A stretch of 52,908 bases of DNA from Candidatus Methanoperedens sp. BLZ2 (GTDB lineage Archaea > Halobacteriota > Methanosarcinia > Methanosarcinales > Methanoperedenaceae), in the NCBI RefSeq assembly GCF_002487355.1, contig NZ_NTMG01000069.1:1-52908 (forward strand), read 5' to 3'. The position numbers and the translations under genes were made by a program. Positions 43,916 to 52,908 of the stretch are shown here, piece after piece (the first letter of the stretch is position 1; every line of letters starts with the position of its first letter). Under the pieces are notes generated by a model, which saw nothing but the letters and a program-made list of their open reading frames with translations, searched no databases and was not told the origin of the DNA.

Positions 43916-45904
43916 ATGTTGATTTACATCAGTACAATTATTTTTGCAGCCGCTATAGCGCTTTTTTTCTGGAGCTGCTACAGGCGGTTCCGCCTTCTTA
44001 CTCTTGGCAGGCCAGAGCCAAAAAACCGTTTCAACGATATCGGTAAGCGTATAGGGGGTGTTCTGTATTACGCCTTTGGGCAAAGGTGTACTGTTTCCCA
44101 CGGATACCGTTTTGGCTGGAACCATCTTGTTCTTTTCTGGTCTTTCATGATATTATTGATAGCCAATACAGAATTCCTGCTTGAGGGACTGTTCCCTGAT
44201 TCCATAAGTTTCTCATTGCTTCCTCCCGGCGTGTATCATCCACTGGCTGTTTTGATCGAGATTGCATCAGTCCTTGCCCTGCTGGCAGTTTGTATCGCGG
44301 TCATCCGCCGCCTGGCATTCCCCCCTTCTTATATGGAAGCCAGAAGCGTGGACGCTTTTATAATTCTCAGCCTGATCGCTTTACTTATGCTCGCCTTTTT
44401 CGGTTTGCATGCCAGCGAGATAGCACAGGGTACTGAAAAAGCAGCAAATTTTATGCCTGTATCTAATTTTGTAGCTTCCGCTTTTTTCTCGGATGTTCCG
44501 GCAGGAAGCCTGAATGGATATATCGATGCTTTCTGGTGGCTCCATGCCATTGTGCTGCTTGTTTTCCTGAATTATCTGCCTTACAGCAAGCACATGCATA
44601 TCCTGACAGGCATCCCAAATGTATATTTAAGAAGCCTCACTAAGGTCAACACCCAGCCCGGGGAAGATTTCAAAAAGGGAAATGAATTTGGTGTCGGAAG
44701 AATTGACCAATTTACCTGGAAAAATTTAACTGATTCATATTCCTGTACCGAGTGCGGCCGCTGCTCTGATAATTGCCCGGCTACAATTACGGGTAAGATG
44801 TTAAATCCCAGGCTTGTTATTCATAATATGAAAATCAATCTGCTGGTAAATGGCCCAGGGATCATGAAAAATAAAGAAACTGTATTACCTTTGATCAAAG
44901 GCGGGATAGAAGGTAGTGTTGCAGAACAGGTTCTCTGGGACTGTACAACCTGTGGGGCATGCATGGAAGTTTGTCCGGTGTTTATTGAGCATGTTGTAGA
45001 AATCGTTGATATGCGCCGAAATCTTGTAGAGATGAAAGCAAAAGTACCTGAAGAATTAATTGCACTTTTTGAGAATATAGAACAGCGCAGTAATCCATGG
45101 GGCATTGCACCTGGAGATCGTACAAAATGGACAGCAGATCTGGATGTTAAGCCTTTTGAGACTGGTAAGACCGAATATTTATTTTATGTTGGATGTTTTG
45201 GCTCATTCGATGCACGCAGCAAAAAAGTATCCCAGGCAATATCAAAAATCCTGAATGCCAGCGGCATTTCATGGGGTATCCTGGGAAAAGAAGAGTTGTG
45301 CTGCGGCGACAGCATGCGCCGTCTTGGTAATGAATTTGTTTTTGATCGCATGACCCTGGAAAATATCCGGATGTTTAAAGAGAAGGGCATAAAGAAGGTC
45401 ATTACCCAGTGCCCGCACTGCTATAATACCTTCAAGAACGATTATCGGCAGTATGGCGTGGAACTGGAAGTTGTTCATCATACTGATTTGATATATGATA
45501 TGATAAAATCGGGTAAGCTGAACCTGGATGTGAATGATGCAAAGGATTTCGGAAATCTTGTGTTCCATGATTCATGTTATCTGGGACGCTATAACGGCAT
45601 ATATGAAGCGCCGCGAAATGTTATTGCTTCTGTAACCGGCCGGGCGCCGATCGAGATGGAACGCCGCAAGGACAGGTCTTTTTGCTGCGGCGCCGGAGGT
45701 GGACGAATGTGGATGGAGGAGGACACTGGGAATCTGATCAATGTTGAGCGGGTTAAGGAGGCTATGAAAAAGGATCCAAAGACGATTTGCGTATGTTGCC
45801 CATACTGCATGACCATGTTTGAAGACGGGATAAAAGGCATCAAAGCCGATGATAAAGTGCAGGTGCTGGACCTGGCCGAGATCGTAAGCAGAGCATTGAA
45901 GTAA
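43916..45904 (+). CDS. ETF:menaquinone oxidoreductase-like Fe-S membrane protein
   Basis: A 662-residue protein. The N-terminal 230 residues have five to six membrane helices with His residues, like the heme b-binding NarI domain. CTECGRCSDNCP and CTTCGACMEVCPV are two [4Fe-4S] sites. Two CCG-type domains (LFYVGCFGSFDARS to ELCCGDSMRR, and VFHDSCYLGRYN to SFCCGAGGGRMW) resemble HdrD/GlpC. This domain order is that of EMO, which passes electrons from EtfAB to menaquinone. Its place right after etfBA supports the call. Confidence 0.87.
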   Translation: MLIYISTIIFAAAIALFFWSCYRRFRLLTLGRPEPKNRFNDIGKRIGGVLYYAFGQRCTVSHGYRFGWNHLVLFWSFMILLIANTEFLLEGLFPDSISFSLLPPGVYHPLAVLIEIASVLALLAVCIAVIRRLAFPPSYMEARSVDAFIILSLIALLMLAFFGLHASEIAQGTEKAANFMPVSNFVASAFFSDVPAGSLNGYIDAFWWLHAIVLLVFLNYLPYSKHMHILTGIPNVYLRSLTKVNTQPGEDFKKGNEFGVGRIDQFTWKNLTDSYSCTECGRCSDNCPATITGKMLNPRLVIHNMKINLLVNGPGIMKNKETVLPLIKGGIEGSVAEQVLWDCTTCGACMEVCPVFIEHVVEIVDMRRNLVEMKAKVPEELIALFENIEQRSNPWGIAPGDRTKWTADLDVKPFETGKTEYLFYVGCFGSFDARSKKVSQAISKILNASGISWGILGKEELCCGDSMRRLGNEFVFDRMTLENIRMFKEKGIKKVITQCPHCYNTFKNDYRQYGVELEVVHHTDLIYDMIKSGKLNLDVNDAKDFGNLVFHDSCYLGRYNGIYEAPRNVIASVTGRAPIEMERRKDRSFCCGAGGGRMWMEEDTGNLINVERVKEAMKKDPKTICVCCPYCMTMFEDGIKGIKADDKVQVLDLAEIVSRALK

Positions 45905-45911
45905 ACGATAA

Positions 45912-47680
<1,769 letters not shown>

Positions 47681-47681
47681 A

Positions 47682-48017
47682 ATGAATGTGAATGATCCGG
47701 AAAAAGATAAAAAGGCCATAAGAATACATAAATTTATTGATAAAGTTGGTGAAAAAGAAGCCCATAAGATCAAAGCGAGGGATGAAAAAAAGAGGATCAT
47801 CTGGTTTGGTCTGGGTATGATGGGTACAATCGGATGGTCAGTGGCAATTCCAACTTTATTAGGAATAGCTCTGGGCATATGGCTTGATTCAAAATGGCCA
47901 GGACGTATTTCCTGGACGCTCACTTTTTTTTTCGCGGGGCTTTTCCTGGGTTGTATAAATGCCTGGTACTGGGTAAGGATGGAACAAAAAAAAATGGAGG
48001 AAAATAATAATGATTGA
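47682..48017 (+). CDS. atpQ: N-ATPase AtpQ (AtpI/Z-like membrane subunit)
   Basis: A 111-residue protein with a charged N-terminus and two helices at about 43-66 and 75-97 (SVAIPTLLGIALGIWLDSKW). The position between atpC and atpR and the shape are those of AtpQ, which is specific to N-ATPase operons and may help ion supply or assembly of the c-ring. It starts 1 bp after atpC. Confidence 0.85.
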   Translation: MNVNDPEKDKKAIRIHKFIDKVGEKEAHKIKARDEKKRIIWFGLGMMGTIGWSVAIPTLLGIALGIWLDSKWPGRISWTLTFFFAGLFLGCINAWYWVRMEQKKMEENNND

Positions 48018-48309
48018 TTTTATGATAATTATATTGAGCCTGGCAATTGGCGCTGGATTGGGGATCTTTTATTTCGGAGGTCTCTGGTTGACATTAAAAA
48101 AGCTTCCTTCATCAGGAAATCCATATTTCCTGACACTGGGAAGTTTTTTTGGCAGAACAGTACTATCTCTTTCTGGATTCTACCTGGTCGCAAGAGGTGG
48201 TCAATGGGAACGATTACTTATCTGTCTTTTCGGTTTCATATTGATGAAGGTCTTTTTGGTTTTCCGCCTGCGGCCTCATAAAGAAGCTATAATTCCAGGG
48301 GTGAAGTGA
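48010..48309 (+). CDS. atpR: N-ATPase AtpR
   Basis: A 99-residue membrane protein with three helices. Arg residues in the helix FGRTVLSLSGFYLVARGG are of the kind proposed to face the c-subunit acidic site in AtpR, a hallmark of N-ATPases. It overlaps atpQ by 8 bp and the atpB start by 4 bp. Confidence 0.85.
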   Translation: MIDFMIIILSLAIGAGLGIFYFGGLWLTLKKLPSSGNPYFLTLGSFFGRTVLSLSGFYLVARGGQWERLLICLFGFILMKVFLVFRLRPHKEAIIPGVK

Positions 48310-49004
48310 ATTTGGTAGATATCAGCCCTGATACCATTATTTTATTGGAATCGGGATTTGTCACTCTTAATGCCACGGTCGTTTTTACATGGCTTGTGAT
48401 GGCATTGATAGTTTTCATAGCCTGGCTGGTAACGCGAAAGCTTTCGGTTGAACCTCCATTATCGCGATCCCAGAACCTTCTTGAAACCATAGTTGACTAC
48501 ATGAGGAGCCAGATACGGGAAATTACTCAGGATGATTCGGATACTTACCTTGTGTTTTCAGGAACTTTGTTCCTTTTCATCGCAGTCTCCAATTTACTCA
48601 CCATTGTGCCGGGATACCATCCACCCACAGGTTCTCTTTATACAACTGCTGCTCTTGCAATATGTGTATTTTTTGCAGTTCCGATATACGGGATATCAAA
48701 AATGGGGACGGTCGCTTATTTTAAACGATATATGCAGCCTACGGTTTTCATGCTGCCATTTAATATTATTGGCGAACTATCACGTACCCTTGCCCTTGCT
48801 GTTCGATTATTCGGAAATATCATGAGCGGAACAATGATAGTCGCCATGCTGCTTGCAGTCGTCCCTTTTTTCCTTCCGGTCATTATGCAGGTCCTGGGGC
48901 TTATAATCGGATTTATCCAGGCATATATTTTTGCAGTTCTTGCTACTGTTTATATTGCATCTGCAACCCGGGTGCATCAAGTGAAACCACAGGAGATAAG
49001 ATAA
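48306..49004 (+). CDS. atpB: N-ATPase subunit a
   Basis: A 232-residue Fo a subunit with GTG start (48306) overlapping the atpR stop. LALAVRLFGNIMSGTMI carries the essential Arg that faces the c-ring. FNIIGELSRTLAL and IGFIQAYIFAVLATVYI are the conserved helices. Five to six membrane helices. Confidence 0.95.
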   Translation: MNLVDISPDTIILLESGFVTLNATVVFTWLVMALIVFIAWLVTRKLSVEPPLSRSQNLLETIVDYMRSQIREITQDDSDTYLVFSGTLFLFIAVSNLLTIVPGYHPPTGSLYTTAALAICVFFAVPIYGISKMGTVAYFKRYMQPTVFMLPFNIIGELSRTLALAVRLFGNIMSGTMIVAMLLAVVPFFLPVIMQVLGLIIGFIQAYIFAVLATVYIASATRVHQVKPQEIR

Positions 49005-49093
49005 CAGGATGAATTTGAAATATGTAATGATAGATGTAATATTAGAGATATGTAACGATAGATGTATATTAGAGGAAAAAGGAGGGAAATGAA

Positions 49094-49369
49094 ATGGATA
49101 GCAGTATGGAAATAATTGCAGCAGTTTCGATCTTTACAGCAGGAATGACCATAGCTATAGGCTCAATAGGTCCGGCCATCGGGGAAGCCTGGGCCCTGGC
49201 GCGTGCACTGGGCGCTATTGCTCAACAGCCCGATGAGGCAAATACCATCACACGCACTTTATTCGTAGGTCTTGCTATGGTAGAATCAACAGCAATTTAT
49301 TGCTTTGTCATTTCGATCATACTGATCTTTGCTAACCCGTTCTGGAATTATGCAGTGGCAGGAGGATAG
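49094..49369 (+). CDS. atpE: N-ATPase subunit c
   Basis: A 91-residue two-helix c subunit. Helix 1 has GPAIGEAWALARALGAIAQQP with Glu31; helix 2 has FVGLAMVESTAIYCF with Val63, Glu64, Ser65, Thr66 and Tyr69. Glu64/Ser65/Thr66/Tyr69 match the Na+ ligand pattern of Ilyobacter c subunit, offset by one, but its Gln is Glu31 here. This two-carboxylate form is usual in N-ATPases. GGAGG is placed before the ATG. A 90-bp spacer precedes the gene with the direct repeat ATGTAAYGATAGATGTA. Confidence 0.94.
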   Translation: MDSSMEIIAAVSIFTAGMTIAIGSIGPAIGEAWALARALGAIAQQPDEANTITRTLFVGLAMVESTAIYCFVISIILIFANPFWNYAVAGG

Positions 49370-49374
49370 GACAA

Positions 49375-50151
49375 TTGGTACAGATCGACTATTTCACTTT
49401 TTTTGCCCAGATAGTTAATTTCCTGGTACTTATCCTGTTATTGAAATTCTTTCTGTACGGCCAAATCATCAAAGCAATGGATGAAAGGGAAAAAAGAATT
49501 ATCCTGAGATTACAGGAAGCAAAAGACTTAAATGACGAAGCGGAAAACGAAATTGGAACATACCAAAAAAATATCCGGGAATTGTCCGAAAAGAGAGAAT
49601 CGATGTTAATGGAGGCCAGGAAAGAGGCGCAAACGGTCAGTGAAGAACTGATAAAAAAAGCCCGGTCTGAGGTCAAAGAAAGCAAAGATAAATGGTTTGA
49701 AGAGGTCGAGCGCCAGAAAAAAATATTTCTTACAGATCTTCGAAGGCGCTCAGGTGAAAAGATATATTCTATCACCCGCCGGGTTTTAAAGGATCTTGCA
49801 AATGATGAACTGGAGATCCATATTATCAATACATTCATCAAGCGTCTTGAGACTATGGGGGAAAAAGAAAAGGAAGCCATCAAAGAATTTATCCGGAACC
49901 CTCAGGAAAAAATCAATATAAAAAGCTCATTTACGATCCCGGGAACTTTGCCCCAAAGGATAAAGGAAGCTGTCCGGGATCAAATTGGTAATGAAGCGAA
50001 GTTTCAATTCGAAATTGAACCTGGCCTGTTATGTGGAATTGAACTGTATACCCGCGATAAACAAATTTCATGGAGTCTTGGCAGTTATCTGGATACCCTG
50101 GAAGAGGATATTTCAAGATCTTTCGACCGGAGGGGGATGGAAGAAAAATGA
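49375..50151 (+). CDS. atpF: N-ATPase subunit b (long form)
   Basis: A 258-residue b subunit: TTG start 49375, preceded by GGAGG, one N-terminal membrane helix (about 8-28), and a long charged coiled coil. It is about 90 residues longer than common b subunits; the C-terminal part ([20 protein letters not shown] to end) may replace the missing delta subunit as the stator contact. The stop overlaps the atpA start (ATGA). Confidence 0.9.
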   Translation: MVQIDYFTFFAQIVNFLVLILLLKFFLYGQIIKAMDEREKRIILRLQEAKDLNDEAENEIGTYQKNIRELSEKRESMLMEARKEAQTVSEELIKKARSEVKESKDKWFEEVERQKKIFLTDLRRRSGEKIYSITRRVLKDLANDELEIHIINTFIKRLETMGEKEKEAIKEFIRNPQEKINIKSSFTIPGTLPQRIKEAVRDQIGNEAKFQFEIEPGLLCGIELYTRDKQISWSLGSYLDTLEEDISRSFDRRGMEEK

Positions 50152-51674
50152 AAGACACAGGATTGCTTACAGTTCTTGATGAGACGTTTGAAATCCTTGA
50201 TCAACTGATGGAAAAGGATAGGACATTGATCCATTCCAGGGAGGTCGGAAAAATTACGTTCATAGGGAAAGGTATTGCCCGGATCACAGGATTAACCAAT
50301 GTAAAATTCGAGGAACTCATTAGATTTCCGGGCAATAAATTGGGAATTGCGTTCAACCTGGATCCTGATGAGGTTGCAGTAGTAATGCTCGGTGACAGTA
50401 AAGATATAAAAGCCGGCCAGGAAGTATATCGCACGGGCAGGGTAATGGAAGTTCCTGTAGGAGAGTCACTCCTTGGTCGGGTTGTCGATCCAATGGGAAG
50501 GCCGCTTGATGAACAGGGTCCGATCAACTCACAGGAAAACCGATCTATTGAGCATGAGGCCCCAGGAATTATGGAACGTGCTCCTGTGAATGTTCCGTTG
50601 CAAACAGGTATTCAGGTTGTGGATGCACTTATTCCAATTGGCCGGGGACAACGTGAATTGATACTTGGCGACCGCCAGACAGGTAAGACCGCTATTGCCC
50701 TTGATACTATCATCAACCAGAAAGATAAAGATGTCATGTGCATCTACTGCGCTATCGGGCAGCAAAGTTCAGCTGTTGCAAGGGTGATCGCTGATTTACG
50801 AATTCATGGGGCAATGAAGAATTGTATTGTAGTTGTGGTTTCAGGTGATGATCCACCAGGATTGAACTTTATTGCTCCTTATGCTGCCACCACAATAGCA
50901 GAGTATTTCATGGAAAAGAGACGAGATGTACTGATCATATACGACGATCTTACCCGTCATGCCCGTTCTTACAGGGAATTATCCCTCTTGCTCCGGCGTC
51001 CGCCTGCCAGGGAAGCTTATCCTGGGGATATTTTCTATATCCATTCCCGGTTACTTGAGCGGTCCACACACCTTCGGGAAGGCGGATCTCTTACAGCTTT
51101 GCCTGTTGTTGAAACAGAGGCACAGAATATCGCAGCATACATCCCCACAAACCTTATCTCTATTACCGATGGCCAGATTTACCTCTCCCCGCGCCTATTC
51201 CATGAGGGGATCTTACCCTCTGTGGATGTAGGGAAATCTGTTTCCCGTGTGGGCGGGAAGACACAGTTGCCTGCGTATCGCGAGGTTGCAGGAGATCTGC
51301 GTCTTTCTTATTCACAGTTCGAGGAACTTGAGATATTTGCGCGTTTTGGCACACATCTTGACGAGGGGACAAGGAATACACTGGAGCGCGGGCGCCGCGT
51401 CCGCGAAGTGTTAAAACAGGCGCAATACGAACCCATGCCTGTCCCTGAACAGATAGCTGTTCTTCTGGCTGTGACCAATGGTGTCTTTGATGAACTTCCA
51501 ATTCAAGACATCACTGATGCCAAAGTAAAAGTTCAGAAAGCAGTAGTTGAAAAACTGCCTGACCTGTGTCTTCGTATTCTTTCAGGAGAAAAATTAAAGA
51601 AAGAAGATCGTGAAGCTCTTCTGGATGTGGCCAGAGATGCTGTGAATTCAAAAAAAGGAGAAAAAATAAAATAA
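50148..51674 (+). CDS. atpA: N-ATPase subunit alpha
   Basis: A 508-residue alpha subunit; ATG 50148 overlaps atpF by 4 bp, so the longer frame from 50070 is not used. [13 protein letters not shown] (about 172) is the non-catalytic P-loop, [20 protein letters not shown] the DELSEED-like region and [15 protein letters not shown] the family signature. Confidence 0.96.
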   Translation: MKDTGLLTVLDETFEILDQLMEKDRTLIHSREVGKITFIGKGIARITGLTNVKFEELIRFPGNKLGIAFNLDPDEVAVVMLGDSKDIKAGQEVYRTGRVMEVPVGESLLGRVVDPMGRPLDEQGPINSQENRSIEHEAPGIMERAPVNVPLQTGIQVVDALIPIGRGQRELILGDRQTGKTAIALDTIINQKDKDVMCIYCAIGQQSSAVARVIADLRIHGAMKNCIVVVVSGDDPPGLNFIAPYAATTIAEYFMEKRRDVLIIYDDLTRHARSYRELSLLLRRPPAREAYPGDIFYIHSRLLERSTHLREGGSLTALPVVETEAQNIAAYIPTNLISITDGQIYLSPRLFHEGILPSVDVGKSVSRVGGKTQLPAYREVAGDLRLSYSQFEELEIFARFGTHLDEGTRNTLERGRRVREVLKQAQYEPMPVPEQIAVLLAVTNGVFDELPIQDITDAKVKVQKAVVEKLPDLCLRILSGEKLKKEDREALLDVARDAVNSKKGEKIK

Positions 51675-51688
51675 AAGGAAACAAATAA

Positions 51689-52585
51689 ATGGAACTCCTT
51701 GAAACGCTAAAAAGAAAGATCAATAGCGCAGAAGAATTGCAATCCCTGGTAAAGACCATGAAAGCGCTTGCAGCAGTGAGTATAAGGGAGCATGAACAGG
51801 CCGTAGAATCATTAAAAGAGTATCACAAAACCATTGAAATGGGATTTCATATTCTTCTGCAGAATCGACCGGATGAGGAAGTGGGTGAAGCCGGATATGT
51901 TGAGAAAAACCGTCTTTGTGCGATTGTTTTCGGCTCTGAAAGAGGTATGTGCGGCCAGTTCAACGAGAAAATTTCAATTTTTGCATTAGACAGGATGAAT
52001 GAACTTGAGATAAAACCTCAGGACAGGACAGTATTTGCCCTGGGCGACCGTGTTATCGCGCGACTTGAGGAAGCAGGACAACCCATAGACAAGCGTTTTT
52101 CAATATCAGGATCAAATATCGGATTCACCCTGCAGGAAGTTTTGATCAATATCGAGGAATTTCGATTGAAAAAAGATATAGACCGGATCGTGCTTTTTTA
52201 TAATAGACCTGCAGCAGGAACATCTTTTCAGCCGTTTATGGTATATCTTCTACCTTTTGATCCTGAATGGATCAGTAACTTATCAGGGAAAAAGTGGCCA
52301 TCGCGGAATCTGCCAACATTCACTATGGACTGGAGCAGCCTTTTTTCTTCATTAACCCGCCAGTATCTGTTTTTTTCATTGTACCGCGCTTTTGTAGAAT
52401 CAATTGCAAGCGAGAATGCCAGCAGGCTTGCATCAATGCAAGTAGCAGAAAAGAATATAGAAGAACGTTTGAGGGATATGAATACCGGATTCAACCTCCA
52501 GCGCCAGACTTCGATAACATCGGAATTATTGGATATTATGACAGGATTTGAAGCGCTTATGGGGAAGTCAATTACCCCCGAATAG
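51689..52585 (+). CDS. atpG: N-ATPase subunit gamma
   Basis: A 298-residue rotor shaft subunit. ETLKRKINSAEELQSLVKTMKALAAVS at the N-terminus and FVESIASENASRLASMQVAEKN plus the final helix are the coiled-coil ends. The middle is divergent from common F-ATPases, as in other N-ATPases. Last gene of the operon. The end overlaps the convergent TnpB gene by 14 bp, so the element may have set the last residues. Confidence 0.88.
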   Translation: MELLETLKRKINSAEELQSLVKTMKALAAVSIREHEQAVESLKEYHKTIEMGFHILLQNRPDEEVGEAGYVEKNRLCAIVFGSERGMCGQFNEKISIFALDRMNELEIKPQDRTVFALGDRVIARLEEAGQPIDKRFSISGSNIGFTLQEVLINIEEFRLKKDIDRIVLFYNRPAAGTSFQPFMVYLLPFDPEWISNLSGKKWPSRNLPTFTMDWSSLFSSLTRQYLFFSLYRAFVESIASENASRLASMQVAEKNIEERLRDMNTGFNLQRQTSITSELLDIMTGFEALMGKSITPE

Positions 52586-52908
52586 AATTCAGGGGCATGT
52601 TTGATGCTCCTGAAAGAGGTTTATAACTATGTTCCATCTCAATTCCAATATTGGCTTTGACTTCATCACATGCTATAACAGGCTGATTGACAGCAGCCCT
52701 TGCAGCAATATTGATAGCTGCAATGTGGTCAGCATGACCAGAGAAATCACACTTAACACACCTGAACGTATCCCGGTTTGGTCTATTTCGTCTTTCATTA
52801 TGTCCACAGACAGGACAGGTATGAGAAGTTCCTCTGGGATTGACAAGAATAACGGACACACCCGAAAGAGTTGCCTTATACTCGATGAAACTTCTCATTT
52901 GCCTGAAT
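52572..52908 (-). CDS. tnpB: TnpB (IS200/IS605 family), N-terminus beyond window
   Basis: The last 112 or so residues of a TnpB RNA-guided nuclease. FRQMRSFIEYKATLSGV leads into the zinc ribbon CPVCG and CVKC (PRGTSHTCPVCG, FRCVKCDFSGHADH), and HADHIAAINIAARA carries the third RuvC acidic residue. The start and first RuvC motifs lie beyond 52908. Its 3' end runs into atpG, so the omega RNA region may overlap the atpG end. No TnpA is visible. Confidence 0.88.
   Translation of the reverse strand, partial: FRQMRSFIEYKATLSGVSVILVNPRGTSHTCPVCGHNERRNRPNRDTFRCVKCDFSGHADHIAAINIAARAAVNQPVIACDEVKANIGIEMEHSYKPLSGASNMPLNSIRG
52588..52614. repeat. Hairpin in TnpB 3' end, possible element end or omega RNA part
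   Basis: TTCAGGGGCAT and ATGCTCCTGAA form an 11-bp stem with one G-T wobble and a 5-base loop. It is in the last codons of tnpB, 3 bp after the atpG stop. IS605 right ends and TnpB guide RNAs carry hairpins at this kind of place; it may also terminate the atp operon. Confidence 0.45.

Noticed and set aside
50070-50147. 26-codon N-terminal extension of atpA
   Set aside because: It overlaps atpF in another frame; ATG 50148 fits the family start and an ATGA coupling.

Overview
The window reads as a piece of a euryarchaeal chromosome of the Methanosarcinales, most likely a 'Candidatus Methanoperedens' (ANME-2d) type methane oxidiser. This is an inference from content: archaeal genes (Nob1, PyrB/PyrI, archaeal TadA/TadC, Methanosarcina-type S-layer domain, archaeal TATA-like elements) lie beside several multiheme c-type cytochromes, an NrfD module, an ETF:menaquinone oxidoreductase, an N-type (F-like) ATPase operon and a possible PHA synthase subunit. 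I see no rRNA, tRNA or CRISPR array.

Layout. 1-905: 3'-truncated transposase. 1.0-7.5 kb: tRNA-dihydrouridine synthase, then a MinD / small membrane protein / TadA ATPase / TadC type IV pilus-like operon. 7.4-12.8 kb: AIR-synthase-like protein, HisH, thioredoxin remnant, CDGSH protein, aminotransferase, ferredoxin, Asd. 13-20 kb: electron-transfer region with a 6-heme-motif cytochrome, 4-heme-motif cytochrome, Tat-exported Fe-S protein and NrfD, then a second 6-motif cytochrome and a 13-motif NapC-like cytochrome, followed by an S-layer-type protein. 20-22.5 kb: TusA-like protein, PhaE/phasin-like repeat protein with strong hairpins, zinc-ribbon miniproteins. 22.6-28.1 kb: permuted GTPase and a biotin operon bioB-bioW-bioU-bioF-bioD, with no bioA, behind a near-consensus BirA operator. 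28-35 kb: M28 peptidase, Nob1, DUF362 protein, HEAT/membrane protein, response regulator, pyrB-pyrI, M50 protease. 35.5-38.4 kb: three pilin-like secreted proteins with Ig-like domains and a coiled-coil membrane protein. 38.5-41.6 kb: sugar isomerase-like protein, small proteins, and gene debris (decayed AAA ATPase, antitoxin with truncated toxin). 41.7-52.6 kb: etfB-etfA-EMO followed 25 bp later by the complete N-ATPase operon atpDCQRBEFAG, ending against a TnpB gene that leaves the window.

How it fits together. The ETF-EMO module should put electrons into menaquinone. The NrfD modules could move quinol electrons to the multiheme cytochromes outside the membrane. The N-ATPase would use or generate the ion gradient. 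The biotin operon encodes a complete route from pimelate with the suicide enzyme BioU in place of BioA. The TadA/TadC machine and the Ig-like pilins, about 28 kb apart, could belong to one surface-fibre system.
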